Assembly: GCA_963576725.1 (NCBI GenBank)
Contig: OY755247.1
Span: 10,396,618 to 10,460,617 of the forward strand
Direction of reading: 5' to 3'
DNA length: 64,000 bases
From: Azorinus chamasolen
Taxonomy: Eukaryota; Mollusca; Bivalvia; Cardiida; Solecurtidae
Shown: in pieces, positions 1 to 12,571 of the stretch
Numbering within the stretch: the stretch's first letter is position 1
Layout of the letters: every line of letters begins with the position of its first letter
Notes under the pieces: model-generated
Databases searched by the model: none
Told to the model about the DNA's origin: nothing
What the model saw: the letters and a program-made list of their open reading frames with translations, nothing else
Program-made: the position numbers and the translations under genes

Positions 1-594
1 GCAGACGAAATTTATTTAGCGGCAAACGTTTCACTTTGTAGCTGATAATATCACCCGTAAGTTAAATAAAATCTGAACTATAATACGTTTTCATGAACAT
101 GATCATAAATTCCCATTGAACCGACACACGGACGGACGAACAGACATAGGGTCGACTATTCAGACTTTTTTTTTAAAAAACAAATGTAATATGATAAACA
201 ACGTTTGACCCTGATGAGAGGGCCACTTTATACTATTTGCAAAGACTGAAAGTTCTAGTATACAAATAAAAAGTCCCGGATATAGACAAATATTGTATGT
301 ATACCCTGACTGGGTGCATCATTTCAACAATTGCAAATTTTAGAGTAGCTCTTTTTACACGACGTTGGATGACATTATATTATACCTTAGCTTCATTGTC
401 TTTATAAATTCGGATAATGGCATCTGTCATATTATTACTGTTAGAATCTACTGCATCACAGCTGGAGATATGTTACTGTTAACAGGTGTCATTTACTGAC
501 GCCATTTCCCAATGCTCTGTATGAATCTTAATCTTCACATGAACAAAAATCAGCCACAAATTGAAATGATGTCGATCATCAGTATGCCGTCTGT
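1..594. other. no recognisable feature
   Basis: AT-rich sequence. I see no exon, clear repeat family or long frame. A short run of GGACGGAC-type sequence near 130 resembles the microsatellite of pearl-like elements but nothing supports a boundary. Confidence 0.5.
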
Positions 595-760
595 ACAGTA
601 GAACCTTCTTAAGCGGCCATCAAAATGTCTAATTGTGGATCTGTAAGGCAGATCGTAGCTTAATGCATGTCAAAAGTACTGTAAAAAGTTCCTATAGGAG
701 TGTGCTGTATTACTTTTGCCCTGCATTAAACACTACTCTTTTCAATTATAAACGGCCGCT
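595..760. mobile_element. MITE C, degenerate
   Basis: The left end ACAGTAGAACC and the arm AAGCGGCCAT pair loosely with AACGGCCGCTT at the right. The centre keeps the CCTATAGGAG apex and the TAATGCA...TGCATTAA arms of the TA-group hairpin. The right terminus is lost where MITE G begins. Confidence 0.55.
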
Positions 761-1060
761 TAACCCTTCTCTTGCTGAATTTTAAAATGCATTTCTCCTT
801 CTTTACCCTTACCCTGTTGTATAATTACATATCGAGGGCTTGGTGCAAAACTATTCTAACTCCTTCACTTTGTTTTGCACCAAGCCCTCGATATATCTTC
901 ACTGTGTACAAGTATTTCGCTGTGTAATCACTGCTGTGGAATGCACTGGTTGCACAATCAACTTGTAAATAGAGCAGACCCTGATGAGACAGCTCCTGTC
1001 TCATCTGAGTATTCACTATTTACTGGTACGTATATTGACGTGAATAGCAAGCGAAGGGTT
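760..1060. mobile_element. MITE G copy 1
   Basis: Begins TTAACCCTTCTCTTGCTGAA and ends AGCAAGCGAAGGGTT, matching two further copies near 51.1 kb and 62.8 kb. The central hairpin reads GCAGACCCTGATGAGACAG and back. It is longer than its sisters because a small hairpin is inserted at 829-894. Confidence 0.75.
829..894. repeat. 66-bp hairpin inserted in MITE G
   Basis: Two perfect 23-nt arms (829-851 and 872-894, starting ATATCGAGGGCTTGG) surround a 20-nt loop. The other two MITE G copies in the window are uninterrupted at the same point, so this is a recent insertion. ATAT lies at both ends and may include a short target duplication. Confidence 0.75.
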
Positions 1061-1498
1061 GGTTGTTCGTGGTTAGTAACGTCGTTAAACGTAGTGTGAA
1101 AGGTTTTGCGTTTTTGTCCGTCGTTTGTCTCTATGCTATCCAGTTCATTGGGGTTATCTTGGTAAATACATATAAACTTGATGTAAAAAATTGAAATGCA
1201 GTGTACATAAGACAGGAGTTCCTTTCCTCGAGGTTTGACAAAGCAGTTTTCACTGAGAAAATACAATTTAGAACATTTTGTATGTATTTAACGTGCATTT
1301 ATTGCTCGCCAGTTAATGATGTTTGAACCATTCTAATGTTAAATATTGAAATGTTTATCCATCCACCATGAATATGAATTAGTTGAATCATAATACGTTT
1401 AGATTCTAAACTTTAGATCAAATGCAGACACTGAATAATCATGTCCTATTGTGCAGACCGATACAAAACAGCTCCTCTAGGAATTCTCTACACCACAT
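1061..1498. other. no recognisable feature
   Basis: AT-rich sequence. No plausible exon or repeat boundary is visible. Confidence 0.45.
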
Positions 1499-1705
1499 GT
1501 GCAGTTAAACGTCGATATCTCGAACTTCAATAGACCATAAAAATTACTTATAACAGAGAATCGAGTCATCCAATTTCTAATGTGAACTATTGCTCAAATT
1601 CACAATTTAATACAGGTTTTCAGAGCTTTCAGCATTACTTTAGACGTGTATTAAGCTGTCACATTTGTAGTGATATGCGTAGTGATACGTTTTCATTTTC
1701 CACCA
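1499..1705. mobile_element. MITE E, degenerate
   Basis: The left end matches the E shell (GCAGTTAAACGTCGATATCT, with TCGAACTTCAATAGACCAT just inside). The hairpin keeps TTTAATACAGG and CTTTCAGCATTACTTTAGAC but has lost much of one arm, so this copy is old. Confidence 0.6.
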
Positions 1706-2360
1706 GTTCAGCTGTATTTGCAAACTGCAAATATGCACTAAAATATGCAGGCTACTAGAATGGGAATGGTGAAGAAAAATACACCATCGTAGGTCAATTT
1801 ATTACCTTCCAAGACCGTGTATAATAATCATTATTACCAAAGACAGGCAAAATGACTAGAAAACACTTTTAGAAGTCAGTACACGGCCTGTTGGTTGTCC
1901 TCAAATGTGATCGTTTTGAAAACAACGTGATCTTGTTGAAAACAAATGGACAAAATGTCTTCTTTAAAAAGATTTTTAGCTGACGACATACTCGGTCAAC
2001 AGTTTACAGTGTGCTTATGGTTTTTTATCATGATGAAATCACCCAAAGTATGATCTCCTGCAGATTCCACTTACCTCTAATTTGTTCAAGCTTTTGAAAA
2101 AAAAACTTGATCGACTGTCAAACAACTTGGGTCCAGATGATTCTCGGCGTCTCGCCCGGAACCAAGATGTTTGTAAATGCCAGATCGCGCTTAGCAGGAG
2201 TAGGGTTTACTATTGTTGATGACAATGTATGGGTCTTTTGTAAAATTCCAAACGCAAGTATAGCTACAGCATGACACCATCATCTATCTCCTAAACGGTC
2301 AGAATAAAGATAATGTTTGAAAAAAAAAACACCTTTGGGTATCAGCGATCTGTTTTAACA
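1706..2360. other. no recognisable feature
   Basis: No exon or repeat family is identified. Two short direct copies of a GTTTTGAAAACAACGTGATC-like phrase near 1910-1940 are the only local structure. Confidence 0.4.
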
Positions 2361-2540
2361 CATTCCCTCATAGGCTAGTTTTTATTTGAAAGAATCTACT
2401 GAAAAGGAGCATTTACTAGAAAATGCCTTTAGAATTGTAGTTTGGAAACCATTGTGATATATAGAGCATGTGCTCCTTTGGAATAGACGCTCTATTTATC
2501 ACTATGGTTTCAAAACGTGATTTTCACAGAAGAGGTAATG
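2361..2540. mobile_element. MITE B, degenerate
   Basis: Shell phrase CCCTCATAGGCT is followed by the B palindrome: GAAACCATTGTGATA, apex TGCTCCTTTGG, then TCTATTTATCACTATGGTTTC. Many substitutions show it is an old copy. Confidence 0.6.
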
Positions 2541-2659
2541 TGCTTTTAAAGGCGCATAAACGCCGGAGAAAATAGTGCGGATGGACCGTGCCGAACTGAC
2601 GGTATGTAAATAAATCGAGTATAGTTAGCCTTTTTCCGGCTTCTGGCGGATCCTTGATG

Positions 2660-2740
2660 TTTACAAACAGTTTGGATCCAACTGATACACTGAATAATGT
2701 CTCATCAGGATACAAACTGTTTGAAACACTAATTGCCTTT
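2660..2740. repeat. MITE K hairpin, degenerate
   Basis: ACAAACAGTTTGGATCC is mirrored by GGATACAAACTGTTTG. This is the palindrome seen better preserved near 48.8 kb. Confidence 0.5.
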
Positions 2741-2832
2741 TGATAGAGATGCTGATTATAAATTGAATTTTGAAAACGTAGAGGATGACAATTGTATAAA
2801 AATAGTTGGTCGGCGGGTCAGATAGACATGTA

Positions 2833-3085
2833 TTAACCCTTTTTCCGTGAGAACTATGTTGATTCCAAATTTCAATACCTACTGAATATTCAAGGATAAC
2901 TAGTTCTAATGAAATGTAGACGGTGGAAAATTGTAGCCATTTTAGAATCTAAGGAAATGGATCTATCAAATTCCTTCAGAATACAGAGCAGACCCTAACA
3001 AGACAGCTCCTATAGGAGTCATCTGGTCTAGGTTTACTCTGTTTGCAAATGTGTGAAAAGGCAGTTATATGAAGGGAAGTGTTAA
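2833..3085. mobile_element. MITE A
   Basis: TTAACCCTTTTTCCGTG at the left and GAAGGGAAGTGTTAA at the right. The interior carries the A shell (CCAAATTTCAATACCTACTG) and the hairpin AGAGCAGACCCT...GCTCCTATAGGAG...TACTCTGTTTGC. Terminal TTAA plus CCC fits piggyBac-like MITEs; no coding capacity. Confidence 0.75.
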
Positions 3086-3295
3086 ATGATAGGAATGTTT
3101 ATGCAATAAGTTGGTGCTTAAATAATCTCTTCAACAGCTTTAGCAAATTGCACAGTTCGTACTCTTGTTTCGTTTGATAATAAATGACACCTAATCACTG
3201 TAATCAGTAAACAAATGACACATATATTTGTGGTGCAAGAGTTACGAAAAGTTAGGCGACACCAGTTTGCTTAGCCTTTCATCTGGGTTCATTAT

Positions 3296-4603
3296 GTCTC
3301 CCCCATTTATGGGGAGATATATTGTTTTTGCCAGAGTTGTCTGTCTGTCCGTCTGTCCGTCCGTCTGTCCGTCCGTCCGTCTGTCCGTCACAAACTTGTG
3401 TCGCGCGTATCTCTGAAACCGGTTGGGCTAGAGTCACCAAACTTCACAGGAATGTTCACCAGCATGAGTTGTTGTGCACCTGGGGTTTTTGAATTGTCTC
3501 CCCCTGATAAGTTTGGAGTTATTGCCCCTGATGACTTAAAATTAGAAAAACTTTGTGTCGCGCGTATCTCTGAAACCGCTGGTACTAGAGTCACCAAACT
3601 TCACAGGAATGTTCACCAGCATGAGTTGTTGTGCACCTATGGTTTTTGAATTGTCTCCCCCTGATAATTCTTGAGTTATTGCCCCTGATATGAATACTTA
3701 AATTTATACAATTTTTGTGTCGCGCGTATCTCTGAAACCAGTAGGGCTAGAGTCACCAAACTTCACAGGATTGTTCACAAGCATGAGTTGTTTTGCTCTT
3801 GGGTTTTTTGAATTGTCTCCCCCTGTTAACTTTGGAGTTACTGCCCCTGATGACTTAAAATTAGACAAACTTTACTTAGTGTCGTGCATATCTCTGAAAC
3901 CACTAGGGCTAGAGTCACCAAACTTCACAGGAATGTCGACCAGCATCAGTTGTTGTACAACTGGGCTTTTTGAATTATCTTCCCTTGATAACTTTGGAGT
4001 TATTGCCCCTGATATGATTACTTAAAATTAGAGAAATATCTTTAAAACCACTAGGACTAGAGTCACTAAACTTCACAGGAATGTTCACCAGCATGAGTTG
4101 TGTGCACCTGGTTTTTTTTAATTGTCTCCCCCAGATAATTCTTGAGTTACTGCCCCTGATACATGTATGTTAACTTAGAATTAGAGAAACTTTGTGCTGC
4201 ATGTATCTCTGAAACCAGTAGGGCTAGAGTCACCAAACTTCACAGGAATGTTCACCAGCATGAGTTGTTGTGCATCTGAGATTTTTAATTGTCTCCCCCT
4301 TATAACTTTGGAGTTACTGCCCCTTATGACTTAAATTAGAGAAACTTTACTTTGTGTCACATGTATCTCTGAAACCACTAGTACTAGAGTCACCAAACTT
4401 CACAAGAATGTTGACTAGCATGTGTTTTTGTGTACCTGGGGCTTTTGAATTGTCTCCCCCTGACAATGTTGGAGTTATTGCCCCTGATGACTTAAACATT
4501 AGACCCTGATCAGTTTGGAGTTACAGACATTACACTTGTGTATTGGAAAGAGGATGGGAGGGGGAGACATCTGTTTTTGTGACAAAAACAAACCTCTAGT
4601 TTA
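3296..4603. mobile_element. pearl-like element with ~165-bp tandem repeats
   Basis: Opens with a short hairpin (GTCTCCCCCATTTATGGGGA) and a GTCTGTCCGTCC microsatellite at about 3340-3390. Then come seven or eight diverged units, each with CTCTGAAACC, GAGTCACCAAACTTCACAGG and AATTGTCTCCCCCTGATAA. It closes with GGGGGAGACATCTGTTTTTG. A homologous array lies at 52966-54486. Architecture matches the non-autonomous pearl-type elements of bivalves; family assignment is inference. Short frames here are repeat-derived. Confidence 0.7.
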
Positions 4604-4650
4604 ATTTGTATATATAATTACTTATTACAAAGGTGGTTTATAGATAGATA

Positions 4651-4760
4651 CAGTAAAATTACTCTAAGCCGATTGCATAAAATAATCCTGTGTCAGATGG
4701 TAACTCAATGCAGGTTGAAAGTAGTGCAGAAAGCTCCTACATTATTTATCATACATTAAG
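4651..4760. repeat. TA-group MITE fragment
   Basis: CAGTAAAATTACTCT resembles a TA-group end. TCAATGCAGGTTGAAAGTAG and AGAAAGCTCC match the C/J hairpin arm; most of the second arm is missing. Confidence 0.5.
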
Positions 4761-4832
4761 CAAACATATACCTATAACTGCAGCAATGTTATATTCATTA
4801 AGCGATGGCTTTAGAGGTTTTCAACTCTATAC

Positions 4833-4945
4833 AAAGCTACAGATAAGGGTGCGTACACAATACTAAAACTGTTATTTCTCCACCAAACCCTAGAGACGAT
4901 TCTAAAGAGTGGTCGCAGTATAGGATTTGGTTGAGAGAAAAAATG
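4833..4945. mobile_element. MITE H, shortened hairpin
   Basis: Carries AGCTACAGATAAGGGTGCGT, CTCCACCAAACCCTA and GACGATTCTAAAGAGTGGTC, the landmarks of the H copies at 41.2 and 45.6 kb. One arm of the palindrome is largely deleted. Confidence 0.6.
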
Positions 4946-4980
4946 AAGAAAATATTCCAAAATAGGGAATTAATATAATA

Positions 4981-5162
4981 CATAAATACTTAAACTGCTC
5001 TGATCTAATATTCCGACCACTAAGAGCCTTTGTCAAAGATTATCATGTCAAAATACACGTCACATTTTTGTTACAAGCATTCAGCCATAAAATCAAATGA
5101 TAATCTTTGACAAAGGCCCTTAGTGGTCGAAATATTAGATCAGAGCAGTTTAAGTATTTATG
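4981..5162. repeat. foldback with 66-bp arms
   Basis: Positions 4981-5046 and 5097-5162 are inverted copies with only about two mismatches, around a 50-nt loop. The arm starts CATAAATACTTAAACTGCTC. No MITE shell is recognisable. Arm length equals that of the foldback at 27643-27813, though the sequences differ. Confidence 0.8.
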
Positions 5163-5459
5163 AAAAAAATGAGTTATTATTACAAACGTTTTAATATACA
5201 CATCTTATCTGGAGCTCTGATACATATTCAATACATGTAGTATTGAAAGTGTATACCTTTATTGCAAGTGGATATCTATCACTGTATGGTGTCATAAGAT
5301 TGAAGAGGAACCAAGTACATTACAAGACATGATGGCATTTGATATTTTTTTTATTTATAGGAACCAAATGCATTATGATAATTTATGAGATATGATGGCA
5401 TTTTCAAAAAGCTTTTAATTTAAACATACCAACACTTCTGTCTGCTTAACTAATAATGC

Positions 5460-5680
5460 TTAACCCTTTCCCTTTTGTAAGCGTATTTTTACGCATCTGC
5501 AAACATAGTAGACCCAGACCAGGGTCTGCTTTGCTTGCTTATGGTGTAATATAGATTTGATTCTACAGCTTCAGCCTGGGCCAAAATGTCATGTATTCAT
5601 ATGCCATTATAAAATATAATCGTATTAATATTCATGACGTTGTTAGTTCTTACATGAATATACAACAGGGAAAGGGTTAA
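5460..5680. mobile_element. MITE A (reverse orientation)
   Basis: TTAACCCTTTCCCTTTTG at the left, AACAGGGAAAGGGTTAA at the right. The hairpin is shortened (GTAGACCCAGACCAGGGTCTGC) and lacks the usual CTCC apex. The distal shell has ATTAATATTCATGACG and TACATGAATAT. Confidence 0.75.
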
Positions 5681-6109
5681 CCTGATAAATGTTTATGAAC
5701 TAATACAGACATAACAGCATTAGAAACACAGGAAAGTTTGGCCATATCAGAAATAGTCTATATTACTCCCTCCCTCTCTGTATATAACAGAAATTGCTGA
5801 ATTTCAAGTAACACTTAAATACTGTAAGCACAAGGTCTCTACATCCTGTTTGGTCTTGTTAACTAATTCACAATGTCTCTATATCCTGTTTGATCATGTA
5901 TCACTCTATCAGAGACTTCCCATGAAAATAATTCCACATTTGTAAGTAGTAGTTAATGTATAAACCACCAAGTGTGTCATGGCATCTTTACGTGAACTAG
6001 AAAGCAAATACACAATGTTTTTGTAATCCTTTCACTTGTTTATATTTCTTCATAATTCATGACATCAAAGATATATTCATTACCAAACTATTCATAGTTA
6101 ATTTTTCAT
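5681..6109. other. no recognisable feature
   Basis: AT-rich sequence. Two imperfect copies of a TCTCTACATCCTGTTTGGTC-like phrase near 5840-5900 are the only local repetition. Confidence 0.4.
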
Positions 6110-6172
6110 CTGATCTGGGTCCACTCTGTTTCCAAAATGTATGAAAAGGCATTTCTATGAGGGAAAGGGTTA
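6110..6172. repeat. MITE A, right half
   Basis: Only one hairpin arm (CTGATCTGGGTCCACTCTG) and the right end ATGAGGGAAAGGGTTAA survive. Confidence 0.6.
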
Positions 6173-6407
6173 ACCCACTGATATTTTTAATCAAGGTTAT
6201 GCTTTGTGATGATTCTTCAACTTTTCCTTTCACTGAACAGGTATGTTCTCGGTTTCCAGCATCTGTTATCAAGGGACAACTCTCCTAGGGACTCTATTTA
6301 ACTGTGTCCAGGAGGTCTATAATCGGTTGTTTACCTGAAGAAAAAAAATAAGAATTTGAAATCCCTCATAATGAATTCCTTTCAGAAAAGAACATTATAT
6401 TCAAAAC

Positions 6408-6715
6408 AAGAGTGTTCGGAGGAACACATGTGTCACCTGCTCGTTACTGACACAAAAACTGTTAATATGCCGGAGTGCGAAAATCAGAACAAAGGGGAAT
6501 AACTCAAAAAGTATTGCATGCAGTGATGGACCTTAGTTACATGAATGTTCCTCAATGAGAGGAAGACACAAGTGAAATTTGAAATCTCTATTTAATGATT
6601 AGTTTAGAAATGAAGGGCCAAAAAAGAAAGTGTGACGGACAGACAGACAGACAGACAACAGAAAAGTGATCCCTAAGTGACATACTGCCTCTCGGCAGAT
6701 GACACAACAAGAAAC
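6408..6715. mobile_element. short pearl-like element M, copy 1
   Basis: Starts AACAAGAGTGTTCGGAGGAA and contains ACACATGTGTCACCTGC, then a GACGGACAGACAGACAGACA microsatellite, then GTGACATACTGCC. An inverted copy at 47357-47676 shows the same order of landmarks, which defines the unit. Non-coding. Confidence 0.7.
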
Positions 6716-9372
6716 AGAAAGGTGTTTCTCCTCTGAACACATGTGTAACCTGTTATGTTTCTCTGAACATTGTCACCTGTCGAAACTGTCATTAAAACGT
6801 CATGTTCAACCAATCAAATAAGATATAGAACTGAGTCCAAATTAAAACCAGTTTCATGCTGCAAATAGAATTGTAAATAATGCACATGTAATGTTCATAT
6901 AGGAAAAGCGAAAGAAGTGAGATTAAAGGTCAAGGTCGCAAACCTTTGGTAAATGTATACGACATTCCATACTGTTAGGATGTACACAAACTCCGAAAGT
7001 GATGTTCCTGCTTAACAGCATAGGAGATATGCTCCTATTTGGTCCTCCTAATCATCATATTGGCCTTTTATATCTCTTACATAAGTCATCTGATTTGGGT
7101 CTACTCTGCTTTCAAAGGCGTGAATAGCATTTACATTTGAGAAAACATTGAAATATTAAAACAGATTTATGCCACCCCCCCTACCGGTGGGCATATAGTA
7201 ATCGCATTGTCCGTCCTTCCATCCGTCCGTCCATCTAAAATTTCACATCCCTGGTCCATGGGTCAAAGGTCAAGGTCATCCTTCAAGGTCAAAGGTCGAG
7301 GGCAATTCAAGATGGTCCTCTTAAGCACTGTTTCATCCTTTCTAACCCTAACACTATTTGGCCCTCCTAATCATCATATTGGCCTTTTATATCTCTTACA
7401 TAAGTCATCTGATTTGGGTCTACTCTGCTTTCAAAGGCGTGAATAGCATTTACATTTGAGAAAACATTGAAATATTAAAACAGATTTATGCCCCCCCCCC
7501 CCAACTGGTGGGCATATAGTAATCGCATTGTCCGTCTTTCCATCCGTCCGTCCGTCCATCTAAAATTTCACATCCCTGGTCCATGGATCAAAGGTCAAGG
7601 TCATCCTTCAAGGTCAAAGGTCGAGGGCAATTCAAGATGGTCCTCTTAAGCACTGTTTCATCCTTTCTAACCCTAACCCTATTTGGTCCCCCTAATCATC
7701 ACATTGTCCTTTTATATCTCTTACAGAAGTCATCTGATATGGGTCTACTCTGTTTTCAAAGGCATGAAGCATTTATATTAGGGAAAAGGTTGAAATATTA
7801 AAACAGAATTATGCATCCAATGGCGGGCATGTAGTAATTGCATTGTCGATCCTTCTGTTCGTCCGTCCATCCGTCTGTCCTTCGATCTGTCCATCCCAAA
7901 TTTTGTGTCTCTTTTATAACTTTATTTTATCTGCGAATGGATTTCAAACTAATATGGCACAAATGTTTACCACACATAGACAATGTGTGGCATTTAAGTC
8001 CCTAGTCCATTGGTCAAAGGTCAAGGTCATCCTTATGGGTCAAAGGTCGGGGGTGTACCCAAATACCTCATCACAGCAATTTTCAGCGAATTCAAACAAT
8101 ATCTAAATGTTGACCAATCAGAGACAACCATTTGGTTACCATGACAACATTTTAAAAAACAAAAGGTTTTCTACACATCTGCAAATAACAAGCAATGTTC
8201 ATGTGAAGTTATTGGAATACATATTATTTTAAAAATTGATAAGTAATTCAAGATGGTCACCCTAAGCACTGTTTCATCCTTTCTAACCCTAACCCTATTT
8301 GGTCCCCCTAATCATCACATTGTCCTTTATATCTCTTACAGAAGTCATCTGATATGGATCTACTCTGTTTTCAAAGGCATGAAGCATTTATATTAGGGAA
8401 AAGGTTGAAATATTAAAACAGAATTATGCATCCAATGGCGGGCATGTAGTAATTGCATTGTCCATCATTCTGTCCGTCCGTCTTTCCTTCGATCCGTCCA
8501 TCCCAAATTTTGTGTTGCTTCTATACCTTTTTTTTTATCTGTGAATGGATTTCAAAATAACCTGGCACAAATGTTTACCACACATAGACAATTTGTGGCG
8601 TTTAACTCCCTAGTCCATGGATCAACGGTCAAGGTCATCCTTATGGGTCAAAGGTCGGGGAGTACCCAAATACCTCATCATAGCAATTTTCAGCAAAATC
8701 AAACAATATCTAAATTTTGACCAATCAGAGACCACCATTTGGTTACCATGGCAACATTTTAAAACAAAAAGTTTTCTACACATCTGCAAATAACAAGCAA
8801 TGTCCATGTGAAGTTATTGGACTACATATTATTTTAAACATTGATAAGTAATTCAAGATGGTCACCCTAAGCACTGTTTCATCCTTTCTAACCCTAACCC
8901 TATTTGGTCCCCCTAATCATCACATTGTCCTTTTATATCTCTTACAGAAGTCATCTGATATGGGTCTACTCTGTTTTCAAAGGCATGAAGCATTTATATT
9001 AGGGAAAAAGGTTGAATATTAAAACAGAATTATGCAACCAACGGCGGGCATGTAGTAATTGCATTGTCCATCCTTCTGTCCGTCCGTCTGTCTGTCCTTC
9101 GATCCATCCATCCCAAATTTGGGGCCATTCTATAACTTTTTTATCTGTGAATGGATTTCAAAATAACCTGGCACAAATGTTTACCACACATAGACAATGT
9201 GTGGCGTTTAACTCCCTAGTCCATGGGTCAAAGGTAAAGCTCATCCTTCAGGGTCAAAGGTCGGGGGCGTACCCAAATACCCCATCACAGCAATTTTCAG
9301 CAAAATCAAACAATATCTAATTTTTTACCAATCAGAGATCACATTTGGTTACCATGGCAACATTTCAAAAAC

Positions 9373-9781
9373 AACAAGATGTGTTTGTGAAACACTGTGC
9401 CCCCTCATATATTTGACCTCTTGTCCTTGAATGATGATTTTGACCTTGACATGTCACCGCTCAAGATGTGCAGCCTCATGAGATACACAAGCATGCCAAA
9501 TATCAAGTCTCTATCTCTACTAGTCCAAAAGTTATGGCCAATGTTAAAGTTGGTGATTTGACCCATATATTTGACCTCTGACCCTGAAGAATGACCTTGA
9601 CCTTGACATGTTACCACTCAAAATATGCGGCTTTATGATATACATATGCATGCCAAATATCAAGTCTCTATCTGTATTGGCTCAAAAGTTATAACCAATG
9701 TTAAAGTTGCTGACAAACAGACAGACAGGGCAAAAACAATATGCCCCCCCCCCCCCCCCCGGATCTGATCTGGGGGCATAA
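9373..9781. mobile_element. pearl-like insert in satellite, copy 1
   Basis: Starts AACAAGATGTGTTTGTGAAA and ends GATCTGATCTGGGGGCATAA. It holds direct repeats with CATGCCAAATATCAAGTCTC and TTGACCTTGACATG. It sits after CATGGCAACATTT of the satellite unit, the same position as the two later copies. Confidence 0.75.
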
Positions 9782-10392
9782 AAAGTTTTCTACGCATCTG
9801 CAAATAACAAGCAATGTTCACGTGAAGTTATTGGACTACATATTATTTTAAACATTGATAAGTAATTCAAAATGGTCACCCTAAGCACTGTTTCATCCTT
9901 TCTAACCCTAACCCTATTTGGTCCCCCTAATCGTCACATTGTCCTTTTATATCTCTGACAGAAATCATCTGATATGGGTCTACTCTGTTTTAAAAGGCAT
10001 GAAGCATTTATAATAGGGAAATTGAAATATTAAAACAGAATTATGTATCTAACGGCGGGCATGTAGTAATTGCATTGTCCATCCTTCTGTCTGTCCGTCC
10101 GTCTGTCCTTCGATCCGTCCATCCCAAATTTTGTGTCGCTTCTTTAACTTTTTTATCTGTGAATGGATTCCAAAATAACCTGGCACAAATGTTTACCACA
10201 CATAGACAAAGTCAAAATGTGTTGCGTTCAACTTCCTAGTCCACGGGTCAACGGTCAAGGTCATCCTTCCGGGTCAAAGGTCGGGGCGTACCCAAATACC
10301 TCATCACAGCAATTTTCAGCAAAATCAAACAATATCTAAATTTTGACCAATCAGAGACCACCATTTGGTTACCATGGCAACATTTTAAAAAC

Positions 10393-10962
10393 AACAAGAT
10401 GTGTTTGTGAAACACTATGACCTGTCATATATTTGACCTCTGACATTGAAAGATGACCTTGACCTTGACATGTCACCTCTCAAAATGTGGGGCTTTATGA
10501 GATACATATGTATGCCAAATATCAAGTCTCTATCTGTACTGGCTAAAAAGTTAAGACCAATGTTAAGGTTCCGTTGAAGTTACAAAGAAACAGACAATTT
10601 GAATTTTGACCCTGAAGGATGACCTTGACCTTGACATGTCACATCTCAAAATGTGCAGCCTCATGAGATACACAAGCATGCCAAATATCAAGTCTCTATC
10701 TCTACTGGTCCAAAAGTTATGGCCAATGTTAAAGTCGGTGATTTGACCCATATATTTGACCTTTGACCTTGAAGGATGACCTTGGCATGTTACCCCTCAA
10801 AATGTTCGGCTTTATGAGATACATATGCATGCCAAATAGCAAGTCTCTATCTGTACTGTCTCAAAAGTTATAACCAATGTTAAAGTTTATGACAAACAAA
10901 CAGACAAACAGACAGACAGGGCAAAAACAATATGCCAACCAGATCTGATCTGGGGGGCATAA
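10393..10962. mobile_element. pearl-like insert in satellite, copy 2
   Basis: Same ends and same host position as copy 1, but with an extra internal repeat of about 160 bp (near 10600-10770), so it is longer. A short hairpin around AGATCTGATCTGGGG closes the right end. Confidence 0.75.
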
Positions 10963-12174
10963 AAAGTTTTATATACATCTGCAAATAACAAGCAATGTTC
11001 ATATGAAGTTATTGGACTACATATTATTTTAAACATTGATAAGTAATTCAAGATGGTCACCCTAAGCACTGTTTCGTCCTTTCTAACCCTAACCCTATTT
11101 GGTCCCCCTAATCATCACATTGTCCTTTTATATCTCTTACAGAAGTCATCTGATATGGGTCTACTCTGTTTTCAAAGGCATGAAGCATTTATATTAGGGA
11201 AAAGGTTGAAATATTAAAACAGAATTATGCATCCAATGGCGGGCATGTAGTAAATGCATTGTCCATCCTTCTGTCTAGCAGTCTGTCTTTCCTTCGATCC
11301 GTCCATCCCAAATTTTGTGTCGCTTCTATAACTTTTTTATCTGTGAATGGATTTCAAAATAACATGGCACAAATGTTTACCACACATAGACAATGTGTGG
11401 CGTTTAACTCCCTAATCCATGGGTCAAAGGTCAAGGTCATCCTTCAGGGTCAAATGTCGGGGCGTACCCAAATACCTCATCACAGCAATTTTCAGCAAAA
11501 TCAAACAATATCTAAATTTTGACCAATCAGAGACCACCATTTGGTTACCATGGCAACATTTTAAAAACAAAAAGTTTTCTACACATCTGCAAATAACTAG
11601 CAATGTTCATGTGAAGTTATTGGAATACATATTATTTTAAACATTGATAAGTAATTCAAGATGGTCACCCTAAGCACTGGTTCATCCTTTCTAACCCTGA
11701 CCCTATTTGGTCCCCCTAATCACCACATTGTCCTTTTACATCTCTTACAGAAGTCATCTGATATGGGTCTACTCTGTTTTCAAAGGTATGAAGCATTTAT
11801 AATAGGGAAAAGGTTGAATATTAAAATAGAATTATGCATCCAATGGCAGGCATGTAGTAACTGCATTGTCCATCCTTCTGTCTGTCCGTCCGTCTGTCCT
11901 TTAATCGATCCATCCAAAATTTTGTTTCGCTTCTATAACTTTTTTATCTGTGAATGGATTTCAAAATAACCCGGCACAAATGTTTACCACACATAGACAA
12001 TTTGTTGCGTTTAACTCCCTAGTCCATGGGTCAAAGGTCAAGCTCATCCTTCAGGGTCAAAGGTCGGGGGCGTACCCAAATACCCCATCACAGCAATTTT
12101 CAGCAAAATCAAACAATATCTAAATTTTTACCAATCAGAGATCACATTTGGTTACCATGGCAACATTTTAAAAA

Positions 12175-12571
12175 CAACAATATGTGTTTGTGAAACATTA
12201 TGCCCCCTCATATATTTGACCTCTTGACCTTGAATGATGATTTTGACCTTGACATGTCACCCCTCAAGATGCACAGCCTCATGAGATACACAAGCATGCC
12301 AAATATCAAGTCTCTATCTCTACTGGTCCAAAAGTTATGGCCAATGTTAAACGTGGTGATTTGACCCATATATTTGACCTCTGACCTTGAAGGATGACCT
12401 TGACATGTCACCCCTCAAAACGTGTGGCTTTATGAGATACATATGCATGCCAAATATCAAGTCTCTATCTGTACTGGCACAAAAGTTATAAAAATGTTAA
12501 AGTTGCATACAAACAAACAGACAGACAGGGCAAAAACAATATGCCCCCCAGATCTGATCTGGGGGGCATAA
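12175..12571. mobile_element. pearl-like insert in satellite, copy 3
   Basis: Same boundaries and host position as copies 1 and 2. The shared junction implies that the inserted unit was amplified with the satellite. A truncated fourth piece follows at about 12834-12960. Confidence 0.75.
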
